Counted from the first letter of the stretch, positions 1 to 12,798 are shown. The stretch is DNA of 64,000 nucleotides from Haberlea rhodopensis (GCA_907163345.1 CAJQUN010000009.1:6200001-6264000); one strand, 5' to 3'. The notes: generated from the letters alone by a model not told the origin. Numbers and translations are program-made.

Positions 1-2142
1 ACATATGATAAATGCTAATGCACGATTGACTCCGCTTTGTTTGTCATCTCTATTTGAAGTCATCAAAGTAATTAGCGTGCATAGCATTACATTTAAAAAA
101 AATAAATTAAAACCTAAGATTTATTTAGTACAACAGGTGGTGGGGATTTGCTGGGATCAAACCAAGACGGTCCCATTAGGAGAGAGGTTGGTGCAACTTC
201 AACAAGAAGGAATGACAAAACTAAGATTTATAATACCCTCAAACGACGCAAGCCATATTCCCTCATGGGTCCCTTATAATCCACTTCTCAAAGCAAATAG
301 GCCCATTAAGTCCATTCGTTAAGTCCATCCTCAACATAGACTAAACTTATAATAACTGGTCTTATGCTATAAAAAAAAAATTATGGTCCTTGTAATGTCT
401 TTAAAATGAAATAAATAAAATTTAGTAATAACTAAAATACGTTGATAATTTTTTAGTCCCTATTTTGATGAAATATTCGTCTAAATGTGATGAATATATT
501 ATGTTCACTAGTTTTTCAAGTGTGTGGCTTGTGCGTTTTTTGCAATAATTCTTACGTGCGCTCTTGAACGAAGATACGGTCATTTATCATTTAAGACATA
601 ATAAATCTGACACATTTACTCTCATATGGTGTAGCGTCATATGTCGCTAAGAAGCTTTTGGCGTGGGAATTGGGGAATATTAATATCCAACCTGAAGAAA
701 ATCAAAATAAATGTGTTGGAAAAAGTTTGGACCCATTCTTTGGTTTGAAGACCCTACCACCAACTTGATTCTTTTGGTCATGAGTCAAAATCGCGTACGT
801 GTCCCAAAAGGCAACATAATTTTATCACCAATTCGTAAAGTAATATATTTATATTGAATTAGAAAATTGTTTTCAAGTAAAATGATACCCTTGTTTTAAT
901 TAATTTATAAAAAAAAATAATTCGATAAAACTAATTAAACACCAATATATTCAAATTTATAAGATTATATATATACGAGGATCACATGCAATATAAATTA
1001 ATAAATCTTAATACTCAGAACATTTGTCATTAATCAATGACGATTTCATAAAAAAAAAGTAAATTGTCATTTGTCTTGTTGAAATTGATGTCACTTAACT
1101 CTCATCTCGACTTTTCTTAATATGAATTTTTTATATGGTTTTCTCGTAGATCAACAAAACTTATTCAATGTTCTCGTTGGTTTAAGAGTTTTTTTCCCCA
1201 AAGATATGGTACTTTAATAAATTAATAAGTTATTGTATTAATTAATTTATAAAATATAAATTATTAATTTATCAATTGTTTTGTTAAATTAGTCACAAAT
1301 CTGTTAGTTTATTGAGATTTATTTAATTATATATACGTGAGAATTAATTAGATAAAAATGCTATTTGTTTATTGTTCAAGTAAGAAAGGTTGAGATAAAA
1401 GTCAAACACACAACCTGGCATAGGGAATGTTGAAGACAGCCGCAAAATAACAAATGAAATCAATACGTCGAGAGGTCGATGGAAGGCTTTTATGCATTTA
1501 GAAAAACCATGGCCGGAAGGCTGTTGGCCCAGTTGGCATCGCTTACTTACGAGAGCCGGTAAAAATCATGCATTCATAAGTGGACTTTTAATAAATGAAA
1601 TATATCGTGGGTTCTAAATTTATAATCATTTGCTTTATAGTGTAAAAAATCTATAATTGTATTATACTAAATTTTTTAAATTTAGGAGAGGGACAAACAA
1701 ACATATAATTTTACCATAATAACCAATGGAAATTTAAAAAAATAATTTGTTATTTCATATATGGTGGGTAACTTTTCTCAATCTTCATCTATATTTATCC
1801 CTACATCCTTTTTAAAAGTTAACAAGATTTTTTTTTCTCTTTCAAAATAGACTTTCTCTTGTTCCCATTGATTTTAGTATTCGATTCAAGGGTAATGCCA
1901 ATCTTTAACATTTATTATTTAATATTTAATACTCGTAATAATTATAGTAGAATTAAACTCCATACAACTTTTATAAATATTTTGATTTCCTGCGGAGACT
2001 ACCTATATAAGCAAGACAACATTAATAAGTCCGACAGAATCTTTGGATGCCACCTTTAGCCAAATTCAAGTTTTCACACTAAGCTATTAATTTTCTTCTG
2101 GCTGTTTCAGTAATTTAATGAAATTTGGAGTAGGTTATAATT
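1..2142. other. AT-rich intergenic DNA, no supported gene
   Basis: This stretch is strongly AT-rich with many homopolymer A/T runs. The longest open frame (positions 5-322, plus, 105 codons) has no motif I recognise and no promoter or intron context, so I do not call it. A moderately GC-richer patch near 1430-1560 stands out by composition only. I see no tRNA, LTR ends or tandem arrays. Confidence 0.6.
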
Positions 2143-4302
2143 TTATTTACAGTTACTCTTATTATCTGATGAATTTGATGTATAGCAAGATGGAATATGT
2201 AATATCTTAATTAATCCTTCATGCACCTTTTCTCTGACTATATGGTAATCTATTTGAACGTGCTTGGTTTTTTCGTGGAAGACGGGGTTATTAGCAATAC
2301 AAGAAGCTAATTTGCTATCTGTATAAATAAAAGCAGGAGATGTATGAGAGATATTAAAATCATTTAATAAGTATAATAACATTGAACTTCACAAGTCTTC
2401 GTTGCAAGTGCTCGGTATTCAGCTTCTGCTGAACTGCGGCTGACGGTCGTTTGTTTCTTTGATTTCCAGGACACTAAAGAAGTACCAAGAAAGATAGCGT
2501 AAAGTGTTACACTTCGCCTTGTATCCAAGCAACAGGCCCAATCACTATTGCTTATGTTTTTAGGAGTAACGGTGATGATGTTGATAATGCCTTGTCCCGA
2601 AGTGGCTTTAAGAAACCTTAAAACTCTGTGAGCTGCTGCAAGGTGGGATTTCGTGGGTTTGGCAACACATTGACTCAGAGTTTGAATATCGTATGCGAGA
2701 TAAGGTCGAGTAATTGTTAAGTAAAGTAGTCTACCAATTAATCTTCTGTAAGAAGTGGGATCAGTAAATAGATCTTCCTATGTTGAGGTAACTTTTGGAG
2801 TGGATTCCATAGGAGTTGAAGAAGGCTTACAACCTATGTAACCTGTATCAGTTAAAATATCCAAAGCATCTTCATTTGACATAAATTTATTCCATGAGTT
2901 GATCTTGCAACTTCTAATCTTAATATGTATTTTAAAGTGCCACGATTTTGAATGGTGACTGTATTATCTAAGTGTTTCTTTTTCTTCGATTTGTGCCAGA
3001 TCATTCTCTACCAAGATTATGTCATCTACATAAACTAGTAAGACAGTGAATGTATTTGTATAAGAAAGAGTAAACATATAGCATTCAGACTGATTGAGAA
3101 AAACAAAATCAAGAAGACAGATGGTGAGTATATAAAACCATTGCTCGATGCTTGTTTTAAGCCACATAGACTTTTAACTAACTTGTATACTCTAGTATCA
3201 TTTTAGTGTAAATAACCAAGAGGAGGTGTCATATGTACTTCTTCATCTAGATTACCATGTAAGAAAGCATTATTTACATCGTATTATTGCAAATACCAAT
3301 TTTTATGGGCTGCTATTGCTAGAATGACTCTGACTGTTGTCAACTCAGCTACATGTGAGAAAGTATGAAAATAATCCATTCCCTCTTGTTGTGTGTAACG
3401 TTTACCCACTAATCTTGCTTTATATCATTCTATATTTTCATCTGGCTTGAATTTTATTTTGTATACCCATTTACATTAAATACAATGTTTTCCAATAGGT
3501 AAGTCGGTTAGAATCCAGGTAGTTGTATTTTCTAATGCTTGAATTTCTTTATTCATTGCATCCTGCCATTTAGGATCGGCTGCATCTTGTTTATAATATT
3601 TTGGTTCAAGTTCTTTTGATAATTCAGCATTGAAAACCTTATGAGTGTAGGATAAACTAGCAGATGAAAGATAAGAGGTAATAGGATACTGATGCCCAGA
3701 TAAAACTATGTGGGCTAATGGATGTGTTATAGATGCTGGAAGTATGTAATCACAAGCTTTAGGATATGCTGGTGGTTGCTATGCCTCAAAGTTTTTCTAA
3801 GGTTAGAAATATTTTCAATAAAATTAATAGGCAAACTATGTTGAGAATCAAAAACCATTCATGCATCAGTATTATGACTGAGTTGAACTGGTGGATTATT
3901 AAGAATTCTGTATCTGAACATTGAATGAGTAGGTCCCTCACAATTATGACTAATTATATTATTAGGTTGAAGAGTATCATTAGGAATAATAGAAGAATCA
4001 ACATATGTGTCACAAACAGGAAATAGAACAGGATTTATAATCGAAGGCTTTAAATCAAGATTATGCATGTCTTTGAAAGGAAGAATATGTTCATAGAATT
4101 GAACATTTCTAGAGATAAAAACTTATTTTTTGTCTAGATTATAAAGTTTATATCCTTTATAGCCTAAGGGATAACCAATAAAAATACATTTAACAGCCCG
4201 ATGATCAAATTTAGTTCTATTTCTATCTAATGTCGAATTATAACAAAGACAACCAAGAAATCTTAAGTGAGAATAAGTAGGTGGCTTGTTGTATAATAAT
4301 TC
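2143..4302 (-). pseudogene. Ty1/copia retrotransposon relic (integrase end, RT, RNase H)
   Basis: Read on the minus strand, the piece runs from the C-terminal part of a copia integrase (about 4302-4080, with the family pattern KPPTYSHLRFLGC and a later IGYPLGYKGYK) through a reverse transcriptase core (YVDDIIL near 3005-3040) to an RNase H (SRSSAEAEYRALA near 2400-2450, then a HVQIDYHIVREKV stretch near 2230-2280). The order is correct for Ty1/copia pol. Many stops and frame breaks interrupt it, and gag, protease and both LTRs are absent. It is a dead 5'-truncated fragment. Family assignment is firm; lineage within copia is not determined. Confidence 0.88.
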
Positions 4303-4470
4303 AAAGTGTTACACTTCCCCTTGTATCCAAGCAAATCGGCAGGGCAAATTGCTAAGTACGATGAGAGCCACATCTTGAACCTACGAGGCAAAGTGTTATA
4401 TGTACGGAAGCCACCTCTTGAACCTTAAGAGTAAAGTGTTATATATACGGGGGCCACCTCTTGAATGTAT
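4303..4470 (+). repeat. TRIM-internal tandem repeat scrap with copia filler
   Basis: From about 4340 to 4465 there are three degenerate copies of a ~45-50 bp unit (gagccacctcttgaacct, then gcaaagtgttat). It is the reverse complement of the tandem repeats inside the TRIMs at 16157 and 59469. The first 30 bases (4305-4335) instead match the copia RNase H segment at about 2502-2531. No LTR ends are visible, so this is an old rearranged fragment. Confidence 0.65.
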
Positions 4471-4634
4471 AGAAGTCAATATGTGATTATGTGTACGTGA
4501 TATGCTTTTGAGAAGGCTATAATGTGAGCAACTACTACTATATGTGTCAATTGGTTATGTGTTTAATAAAGAATTATTTGAAAGTTTTATGCACACATAT
4601 ATGTATATATTTTTTATCATTTTCAATTGGCCTG

Positions 4635-4911
4635 CTTGAGTCTTTCCCTAAACATTCACCCACACCTTCTCTTCTTCCCAGATAAGAACAAGGAAGATGT
4701 CGAGAACGAGGTACATCATCAATTTTGGGGCTGGTGATATGCTGATGCGATCTCAAGACTTTCATGTTCAATTGGTCCCCACATGATGAGTGTTTCCCAA
4801 ATATTCACCCCCACCTTTTCTCCCAAGATAACAACGAAGAAGAGGTTGAGGAGGAAAAACAACATCAATTTTGGGGTTGAAGGTCTGCCGATGCGATCTC
4901 AAGACTTTTAA
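4635..4911. repeat. Imperfect direct duplication, period about 153 bp
   Basis: Two diverged copies sit side by side, about 4635-4768 and 4788-4911. Both carry acattcaccc/atattcaccc, catcaattttggggt/ggct, and end with gatgcgatctcaagactttt. They differ by indels and substitutions, so the duplication is old. No coding function is recognised. Confidence 0.7.
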
Positions 4912-6610
4912 GTTTAGTTATTTATACTTCCACTGTTTTATTTCGATTTCAGACCAGATATGCGATTTAATTTTCTGATATTTCAAGGTTGTGAAGATAT
5001 AATTATTTGTATAGAATAGAGACTGGTTTTCGTTAAAATCTGTATTACGAGACTTGTTGAATTCAGATATCTTATTTGAATTTGACATCAATATCTTACG
5101 CTCTAGTTTCGAGGTGTGACATGTACAACCATGGCTCATGCCAAAAGCGATTATTTTAACTACTAATATTTAATATTCTACGTCAATTAAAAATCAATGG
5201 CCCATGGATATCACCAATATTTCCGGCAAAAGGGTATATTCACGGTAACAATGTCTTATTGGGTACAATCTAACATGTGTAATTACAGTACGGTCACTTG
5301 TGAAATGAAGTGAAGATAATTGGATACGAGCAATCATTGAACTTAGTACCCTACACTATGGTTTATCTCTGTTCTATTTTCTCTATTCCATTTATATTAT
5401 GTCTATTATTATTAATTATTAATTATTTTCATCTAATATTTGAGCTCGGCAACTTATCCATTGAGGAAGAAAGACCAAACTTAATATCTAAGGTGTAAAT
5501 ATGCTTGCTGTTTAGGTATAGGCAACAACCATCTACAACACATATAATGCCCGTATCCATATCGAAATCCAGAACGGCAAAAACAAGTTTCATCCCGAAC
5601 AATCTTTTTATCGTAGATTCTTAACCTCTTAATATGTGACTGAAAACAATTTTAAAAATGGAGATTTCAATTTTCTATACTCCACAAATTTTATCCATAG
5701 TGTTTGACTCAAGTTCTACAATAATCAAAATTAGAAGTAGTCATGTTAGTCATACCCACGAGCCAAACGGTGGTCTCAAAATGACAATTAGTCTGATGTA
5801 CGGTTTAATAGAATGCAGTGGCACCATATTGATCAAACAAGGTTAATTTTTTGAATTTTCAACAATTTTTATGTCATTAAAATTTCAAATATTTATTTTT
5901 TCAATAAAAAAATTTCAAGTATATTTTTTAATACAAAATAAAATGATTTCTAAGGAGGTGGGGGGTGGGTGTGGTGGCTCGGAAGTCGCAATGATATATT
6001 TTATGTTAATTTGAATTTAATTTGCATTCAAATTCAAAAGCGTGATGATTGACGCGTTTTGATGAGGACTAACAGTCGATCTTTAGAATTGAGAACCTCT
6101 TCTAGATTTACTTGAAATAGAACAAATATTAGCCATTGGAAATTAATTTTTTCTTTTATTTTTAATCTTTCTCTTGATTACAATGTGACTGACTATCACA
6201 ATCATAATTATATTGATTTTGACAAATACAGTGTTGCCACAGTTATAATAAGAAAAATCACAAAATTGGTCGTATAAGTTGACATTAATTAGATTTTGGT
6301 GTTCTATTAGTCAAAATTAGGTATTGATACAAGAACAACTTCTTTTACGTATTTAGTCTTTTTTCGTCGGAGTATTAACATTGCACTAGATATTGCTAAC
6401 ATATCTGACAATCTGATAAAAATGCAAAAAAAAAAAAAAAAGTGTTTATAATAATATATATGTTATATTCCAATTTATTTTAATACAATCGTGTGAAATT
6501 CTCAATGTCGACCATATAAAAGCAAGGCTAGTGTTTGAACTTGTGAACGCTTTGAAAGACTTCATAGCACCACACCAAAAAAAACTAGAGATGGATGAAT
6601 CTACCATCAA
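4912..6610. other. AT-rich intergenic DNA, nothing recognised
   Basis: No coding motif, LTR terminus or RNA gene is seen. Only short open frames of about 60-75 codons occur, as expected by chance in AT-rich DNA. Confidence 0.55.
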
Positions 6611-6614
6611 TATA

Positions 6615-6699
<85 letters not shown>
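6611..6699. repeat. Compound microsatellite (TA)n(GA)n
   Basis: About 50 bp of alternating TA, with one TG interruption, runs directly into about 39 bp of GA. The open frames on both strands here (Ile-Tyr, Ser-Leu and Glu-Arg dipeptide runs) are artefacts of the repeat. Such tracts are usually length-polymorphic. Confidence 0.97.
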
Positions 6700-6701
<2 letters not shown>

Positions 6702-6963
6702 TTGTAGTTTAACCACCTTTGTACCATCTTTGAGAGACAACGAATCAATCAATATCTCACTTAGCATCAACAAAAGTCGTATATTTTTCTAGTTAACAAA
6801 TTGCAATATGAAATCGGCTTATGACCAAGTGATTTTGATTAAAAGTGCAAGCGACAAATCCTCACTTTAATTAAATTGCACAACCATAAGTTTCAAATTT
6901 CTAGTTTTCTCATGATTATGAGAGTAACGATTCAAATAGAGTTGAATTTATGGTCGAGCTTAG

Positions 6964-7472
6964 TGTTGGAAATTTGATTGAATTAAATGGTGTGTCCATT
7001 CATGTTGGGGTGCATTTTTTCATGATTGGATGCTTCCAAATTAAATGACGTGCCAATTCATGTTGGGGTGTAATTTTTCATGATTGGATGCTTCCAAATG
7101 GTGTCTCTTGATTACACAACTTGGTATACTATATAAGAAACAACCCTTGAATGAATTAGACATGGAATTTCGAAATTCACATCATATTTGAAGATCAAAA
7201 TTTTAGTAATTTTGCGAGTCTTCATCTTTGTTATGGTTGATCGCTTTTAAACCTTTGTTGTTTAAAGGATTTGTGATTTGGAGTGCTACTATCACAAATC
7301 ATAGTCGTTGTATCTTGGGAGGCAAATTGCCAAAGTAAATCGTTAGCACCGTAGCGTGGCAATATTGTCTTAAGGATAGAGATTATAAATCTCGCATCGA
7401 CATTCTTATTAAAAAGCCATTTGTTGTGCTTGCTACTTTCCTATGATACACACCCATGAATTTTGTACAACA
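6964..7472 (+). repeat. 5' LTR of the copia element
   Basis: This 509-bp LTR has TG...CA ends. A TATA box (TATATAA, 7130-7136) would place the transcript start near 7160. It contains a short internal near-duplication (the 'gattggatgcttccaaa' segment occurs twice, near 7023-7040 and 7082-7098). It differs from the 510-bp 3' LTR at scattered positions, so the insertion is not recent. Confidence 0.92.
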
Positions 7473-7496
7473 ATATTAAGACAATATTAGCAACAA

Positions 7497-8130
7497 ATGG
7501 CTTCGTCGAGTGCAACAACGACTCCAGTTCATCATGGTGAAAGGCCTGAAAAGTTCAATGGGAACAATTTCAAGCGATGGCAACAAAAGATATTGTTTTA
7601 TTTGACAACCTTGGGGTTGTCAAGGTTCCTCAATGAGGATGCTCCTACTATTATGGAGAGTGAAACCGACAACCAAAAGAGGGTTGCAGTTGATGCGTGG
7701 AATCAAAGCGATTTCCTGTGCAAGAATTATACTCTCAACGGACTGGACAACACATTATACAATGTGTATTGTCTACTGAAGACGGCCAAGGAATGTGGCA
7801 ATCCTTGGAGAAAAAGTATAGATCCGAGGATGCCAGCATGAAGAAATTCATCGTTGGACGATTTCTGGATTTCAAAATGGTTGACACAAAGCCAGTGATA
7901 GCGCAAGTGTAAGATTTGTAAGTAATCATGCACGAATTTCATGCGGAAGGAATGTTTCTAAGTGATTCATTCCAGGTGGCCGCAATGATTGAGAAGTTGC
8001 CTCCGTCATGGAAGGACTTCAAGAATTATCTCAAGCACAAACGAACAGATATGAATCTTGAAGACCTTGTGGTTCGGTTGAGAATCGAAGAGGACAAGAG
8101 AATTTCTGAAAGGATTTGTTGTGACTCTTT
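7497..8130 (+). pseudogene. copia gag relic
   Basis: The start MASSSATTTPVHH followed by EKFNGNNFKRWQQK and later DAWNQSDFLC is typical of plant copia gag. The later part reads FHAEGMFLSDSFQVAAMIEK and LEDLVVRLRIEEDKR. Near 7793 a single base appears to be missing (gaatgtgg where the family expects gaaatgtgg), shifting the frame. Around 7909-7921 two TAA stops occur where CAA/CAG (Gln) would fit the family. The zinc knuckle is not seen: the homology fades about 8130 in a T-rich tract. The gag of a live element would form the virus-like particle; this copy cannot. Confidence 0.88.
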
Positions 8131-8850
8131 TTTTTTTTGGTTAAATTTAGCAAATGAGTTTGCTATGAAAAATTGTGAGTAGATTATACTTGTGTTGTCT
8201 AAGAATTTGACGCTTAAGTTTGAATCTGCAAGACTATAAAATTTTGAATTCGAGTTTCTAAGCTTTGTACGCTTAAAACACAAGTGATAAGTCGAAGCCA
8301 CAAATTTTGATTAGGCATTGTAATATCTCAAATTGGTTCATTTTGAATTTCTAAGCAAGTACGCTTATAACATGAATTTGCAAGATTTAAAATCTTGAAT
8401 TCAAGTTTTCTAAGTTAGTGCGTTTAAATTGCAAATTGTGAACCGAGTTTGAGAATATTATCTAAGTTTCAACTTTTGTAAGCAGGTACGCTTAAATCTG
8501 AAATTTTCAAGAAATAAAAACTTGAATTTGGATTTGTAAGACGATAAAACTTAGAACTTGAAACATGAAAGTTTGAACTTCAGTGCACTTCGTTACTACC
8601 CGAAGTTGTGGGGGTTGCAATTCTAGGATTCAATCACTTACCACATTTAGGCAAGGACGAAAAACCTTGTGATTGAAGGAAAGAGAGTTTCCTACAATAT
8701 TTGAAATGTGGGGGTACTTGGCTAAACTAGAAATATGAATGTTAAAAGTGAAGTCATAACAAACGTCAAATAAGTGACATTAAGAGTTTGACAAATAATG
8801 TTGTCAAATAGATCAGCGAATGTGATAAATGTGTACACTCCTAAGCATAT

Positions 8851-11084
8851 TGTAAGGGCCCCCGTGCCCTTAACTCACAATTAGTGCATTAAGCCATGCA
8901 TTTGGTGCATTCAATCACGTGTAAATGGAAACTACATGTAAACGTGGCACACAATACCACCTATAAGATTTTCTTGTTTCATCTATTCCATTCCATGCAA
9001 TGTCCGACTCCCCAAATTAAGACCATTCAACACATCATGCACCCATGTAATACACTAATCATAATCTCAATTCATCTAGCAATTCATAGTTGATTGCTCA
9101 CACATATAATGAAAAGAGAAAGGCCCATGCCTCTTTATACAACACATATACACATAATTATTGCTCACACACGAGCATCGAATAAACCTATGTGTATGTA
9201 ATGTATAGAAAGGGCATACACAATATCCAGCTCCACATGAGCTCCGGTGCTTCGATCCTGGAATCACCTCCAATCCATAGCTCGATCACAGCTCCAGAGC
9301 TACCATTGTACCTGTTTCACCTGCCCCAACAGAGACAGCCCCCACACGGGGTGAGCATACCAATACCATCAAACCAATAATCACAATTATATAATTCGTA
9401 AATTACAACAATGTAATTGCCAAGAATTTAAATGATACTCCCTGGATGGCATCATCCTCATCCGGGATCCCACTGTATTGTCCCTGTTCTCAAAACAACC
9501 AAAATCATCAAATTCCAAATATCCAGTTAATCATTACACTGATTAACTATATCCCTAATCCAATTCAATATCGATAGAGGAATAAAATACAGATATCCTT
9601 GATATCTAGCCAAATGTCACATTTCCTCGCTCACTCAAAAGTAGCGGCATCACTTACCGATGTTCGCTCCATAGCGATCACGTCCCGACAATTGCTCGCT
9701 CCAAGGCGGCACCAAACATTACATGAGACCAATCAACATAACACAACCCAGTCTCGTTTCCATTAACCAATTTATGCAAGACACAATATACTAAGCAACG
9801 GCTAATAACCCTTACCATTCATCTATCTCATGCACAATAATTGCAATAATATAATTAAGGTCATGCTTGTACGTTACACGTACCTTATGTTCCCGTAGTT
9901 CAAATCCAAACATTGCCTCAGTCCCGAGGTCCGATGGAGGAATGTGCTAAACACAATTCAATAACTCATAATCAATGAGTAATCCCAATTTCATATGCAC
10001 AAGCATGAAATCCGACTCCAATCATCCCAACACGATGATTAAATAGTAAATGGTCGATAATCGCTCCCCAAAACCCGAGGGAGGACTCAAAATATAATTT
10101 ACCAAAATCGCCCCGATCGATCGGTCATCATTACCGATCGATCGGTAACTGTTCACAAAAAAGATTTAAGCTACGGCTTTGCACCGATCGATCGGTCAAA
10201 GCTACCGATCGATCGCTAGCCACCCACCGATCGATCGGTCATTCTTACCGATCGATCGCTAAAGATCGAAATAAACGCCCTACGCTACGCACATGCACCG
10301 ATCGATCGGTCCAAGCTACCGATCGATCGGTCGCTGTGCGAACCCGAAAATCACCATTTTTAAAAGCTTGAAAACCTCCACCAATCAAACCCAAACTTCC
10401 TCAAACTCGAAAATAACCATAAACAAACACCCTAGTACACCCAACAAGGTTTAAAAACCATTTTAAAACAAAACCCATAAGATTTCAAGATTTTACAAAT
10501 CTCCCAAAACCTAATTCAACTCTAAGCTCAACCAAACACCTCCAAAATACAATCAACACGAAGATAAAAGCGAGGGGGGGAGATTACCAAATCATCTTCG
10601 AGAAATTCCGGCTCCCGAGCCAGGCTTCAAGCCATTTCTTCCATGGGAGAAAAGAAGGGGTTTGGGGGGAGAGAAGGCGTGGGAGAGAGAGAGAAGAGAG
10701 GGGAGGATTTTCGTATAATGACGAAATACCGAGTCCCCTTGGTATATATAGCAAAAATGCTCCAAAATAACAATACCCTCACAAATACATCATGATTCAA
10801 TAAAAATCATCTGTTTTCAAAAACTCTCTCTCCAACATCAAATCTTCATATCAGCCCCAACATAAAGCACCCCGGACTCCAAGTCCCAGAAAAAAAAACC
10901 AACTCATAGGTTTTCCACCAAAATGAGAATACAATCTCAACCTTTGGATCCAACGATCCCAAAGGCCCGATTTAACAACCTCGGGAGACCCAAAACCGTA
11001 ATTAATTCCTAATTGCCACAATTAAAAATCCATTAAGGATTATTACCACACCGGGATTAATACCCATAATTCCCGGACATCACA
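8851..11084 (-). mobile_element. Solo LTR (2234 bp) nested in the copia element, TSD CATAT
   Basis: The insert begins TGTAAGGGCCC and ends GGACATCACA on the plus strand, and is flanked by CATAT (8846-8850 and 11085-11089). It splits the RT of the surrounding copia just before the CIDDMLIG motif. It holds no pol motifs, so it is read as a solo LTR. Its minus-strand start (TGTGATGTCCGGG) resembles that of the 39260 LTR (TGTGATATCCCCG), giving a minus orientation. Eight CGATCGATCG palindromes lie at 10114-10335. Length and ends suggest long chromovirus (Tekay/Del-type) LTRs, but this is inference. Confidence 0.88.
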
Positions 11085-11260
11085 CATATGTATGCTTGTG
11101 TATCGATGATATGCTCATTGGAGAAGCAAGTAAGAAATCATCAAGTAAACAACGAAAAATGTGAACGGTACATTTTTGAAATGTGTGCATCAAGAACAAT
11201 ACTTGGAATTAAAGTTTCCAAGACATTTGAAGAATAAAAACTCAAGGATTAATTCGAGTT
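11085..11260 (+). pseudogene. copia RT fragment downstream of the nested LTR
   Basis: The sequence after the nested LTR reads TATGTATGCTTGTG and then a CIDDMLIG-type motif, the copia RT active-site box (normally LYVDDMLI). The matching upstream part ends at 8850 with a CDKCV-like stretch (near 8818-8840). The reading frame is lost within about 60 codons. Confidence 0.72.
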
Positions 11261-12283
11261 TTAAATCTTAAGCTTTGTGTTTAAATTTCAAGTTTGCAAG
11301 AAATGGAATCTTGAACTTGTAATTTTTATGCGCTTAAAAATTTTGAATTGTGAATTAAAGGTGAGTATTTCTTCTGATCTCGAATTTTGGAAGAAATAAC
11401 GCGTTAACAACGCTTAAAATTCGATGATGGAAATATCATAAAAGGATAAAATGATGCAAAAGAGGTAATGTGCTTACCAAAACTAAATATATACTGTTGT
11501 GAAAAATTCTCATGCAAAACATATAAAGCTTCTTCGGCCGAGTGGTTTTATAGTTGTTAGAGAAAAATCATGTGCATGCAGCTAAAATGTATTGCGATGA
11601 TGCTATATGACAAAATAATCTCTAATGGCATAATCTTGAGTGATTATGTGAAACCGCGGATCCGTATATGAAATGGTTAACCGAGAGATCATGTGGAAGT
11701 TTATCGAGGGGAATGGTGTTAAAACCCTATAATCAAAATCTTGTGGTAGATACCCAACCTATGTGAATGGGATCCCAAGATCTATGTTCAAAAGGGACAA
11801 CCAAACTACTAGATTGTATAAACACCTTGGAGAATCAATCTCTGACCCATTCCTATGCTAAGAGGTGTAGCCTGCAAAAGGGGTACAATGAGATGCAAAA
11901 GACATTTAATGATTCCTAAGACATATTAGAATATGTTGGAGTATAGCTGGATATTCTTCTAGGAGATCACTTACGTAAGTACGAAGTGTGGCCGCTTCAA
12001 AATTGGAAAGCACTTATGAAACCAAGCGTGGTCCATGGCCGGGATGGACACAACCGTAAGAAACCAATACGAAGGTTAGAATTGTTATGGTGTGGGTTCA
12101 ATTGTCTAGGTTTACATCAACGGCTAAATAGTTCAAGACTATAAGTTCACTATTAAGTCAAGTAAATATAATTGAATACTACTACGGAAGAGTCAAAGCC
12201 GCAAGCTATCTCTCCAGATGCCATAATAGTTCGTTAAAAGCGCTCAATTACATACATGCATTAATTTAATTCATGTGGGGGAT

Positions 12284-12793
12284 TGTTGGAAATTTGAATT
12301 GAATTAAATGGTGTGTCCATTCATGTCGGGGTGCATTTTTTCATGATTGGATGCTTCCAAATTAAATGATGTATCCATTCATGTTTGTGTGGAATTTTTC
12401 ATGATTAGATGCTTCCAAATGGTGTCTCTTGATGACACAACTTGGTATACTATATAATAAACAACCCTTGAATGAATTAGACATAGAATTTTGAAATTCA
12501 CATCATATTTGAATATCAAAATTTGAGTAATTTTGTGAGTATTCATCTTTGTTATGGTTGAGTGCTTTTAAACCTTTGTGGTTTAAAGGATTTGTGATTT
12601 GGAGTGCTCCTATCACAAATCATAGTCGTTGTATCTTGTGAGACAAATTGCCAAAGTAAACCGTTAGCACCGTAGCAGGGCAATATTGTCTTAAGGATAG
12701 AGATTATAAATCTCGCATCGACATTCTTATTAAAAAACCATTTGTTGTGCTTGCTACTTTCCTAAGATACACACCCATGAATTTTGTACAACA
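12284..12793 (+). repeat. 3' LTR of the copia element
   Basis: 510-bp direct repeat of the 5' LTR, TG...CA ended, preceded by the polypurine tract and followed by the TSD CTTAG. It keeps the TATA box (tatataata, near 12450) and the caatattgtcttaagg stretch discussed in the findings. Confidence 0.92.
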
Positions 12794-12798
12794 CTTAG

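Larger units (their letters stand above)
6964..12793 (+). mobile_element. Ty1/copia element with both LTRs and 5-bp TSD; internally decayed
   Basis: Two direct LTRs (6964-7472 and 12284-12793) begin TGTTGGAAAT and end TTGTACAACA. They are flanked by CTTAG on both sides (6959-6963 and 12794-12798), which shows one insertion event. A purine-rich tract (gtgggggat, 12275-12283) lies just before the 3' LTR. Gag starts only 24 bases after the 5' LTR. The interior keeps a gag relic and an RT scrap, but most of protease, integrase and RNase H is unrecognisable or missing. A 2.2-kb solo LTR is nested at 8851-11084. Non-functional today. Confidence 0.93.

Noticed and set aside
5..322. 105-codon plus frame at the window start
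   Set aside because: No motif, could be chance; the 5' end lies at the window edge, so a partial gene cannot be fully excluded.
6446..6792. Frames of Ser-Leu, Ile-Tyr and Glu-Arg repeats
   Set aside because: Direct translations of the TA/GA microsatellite.
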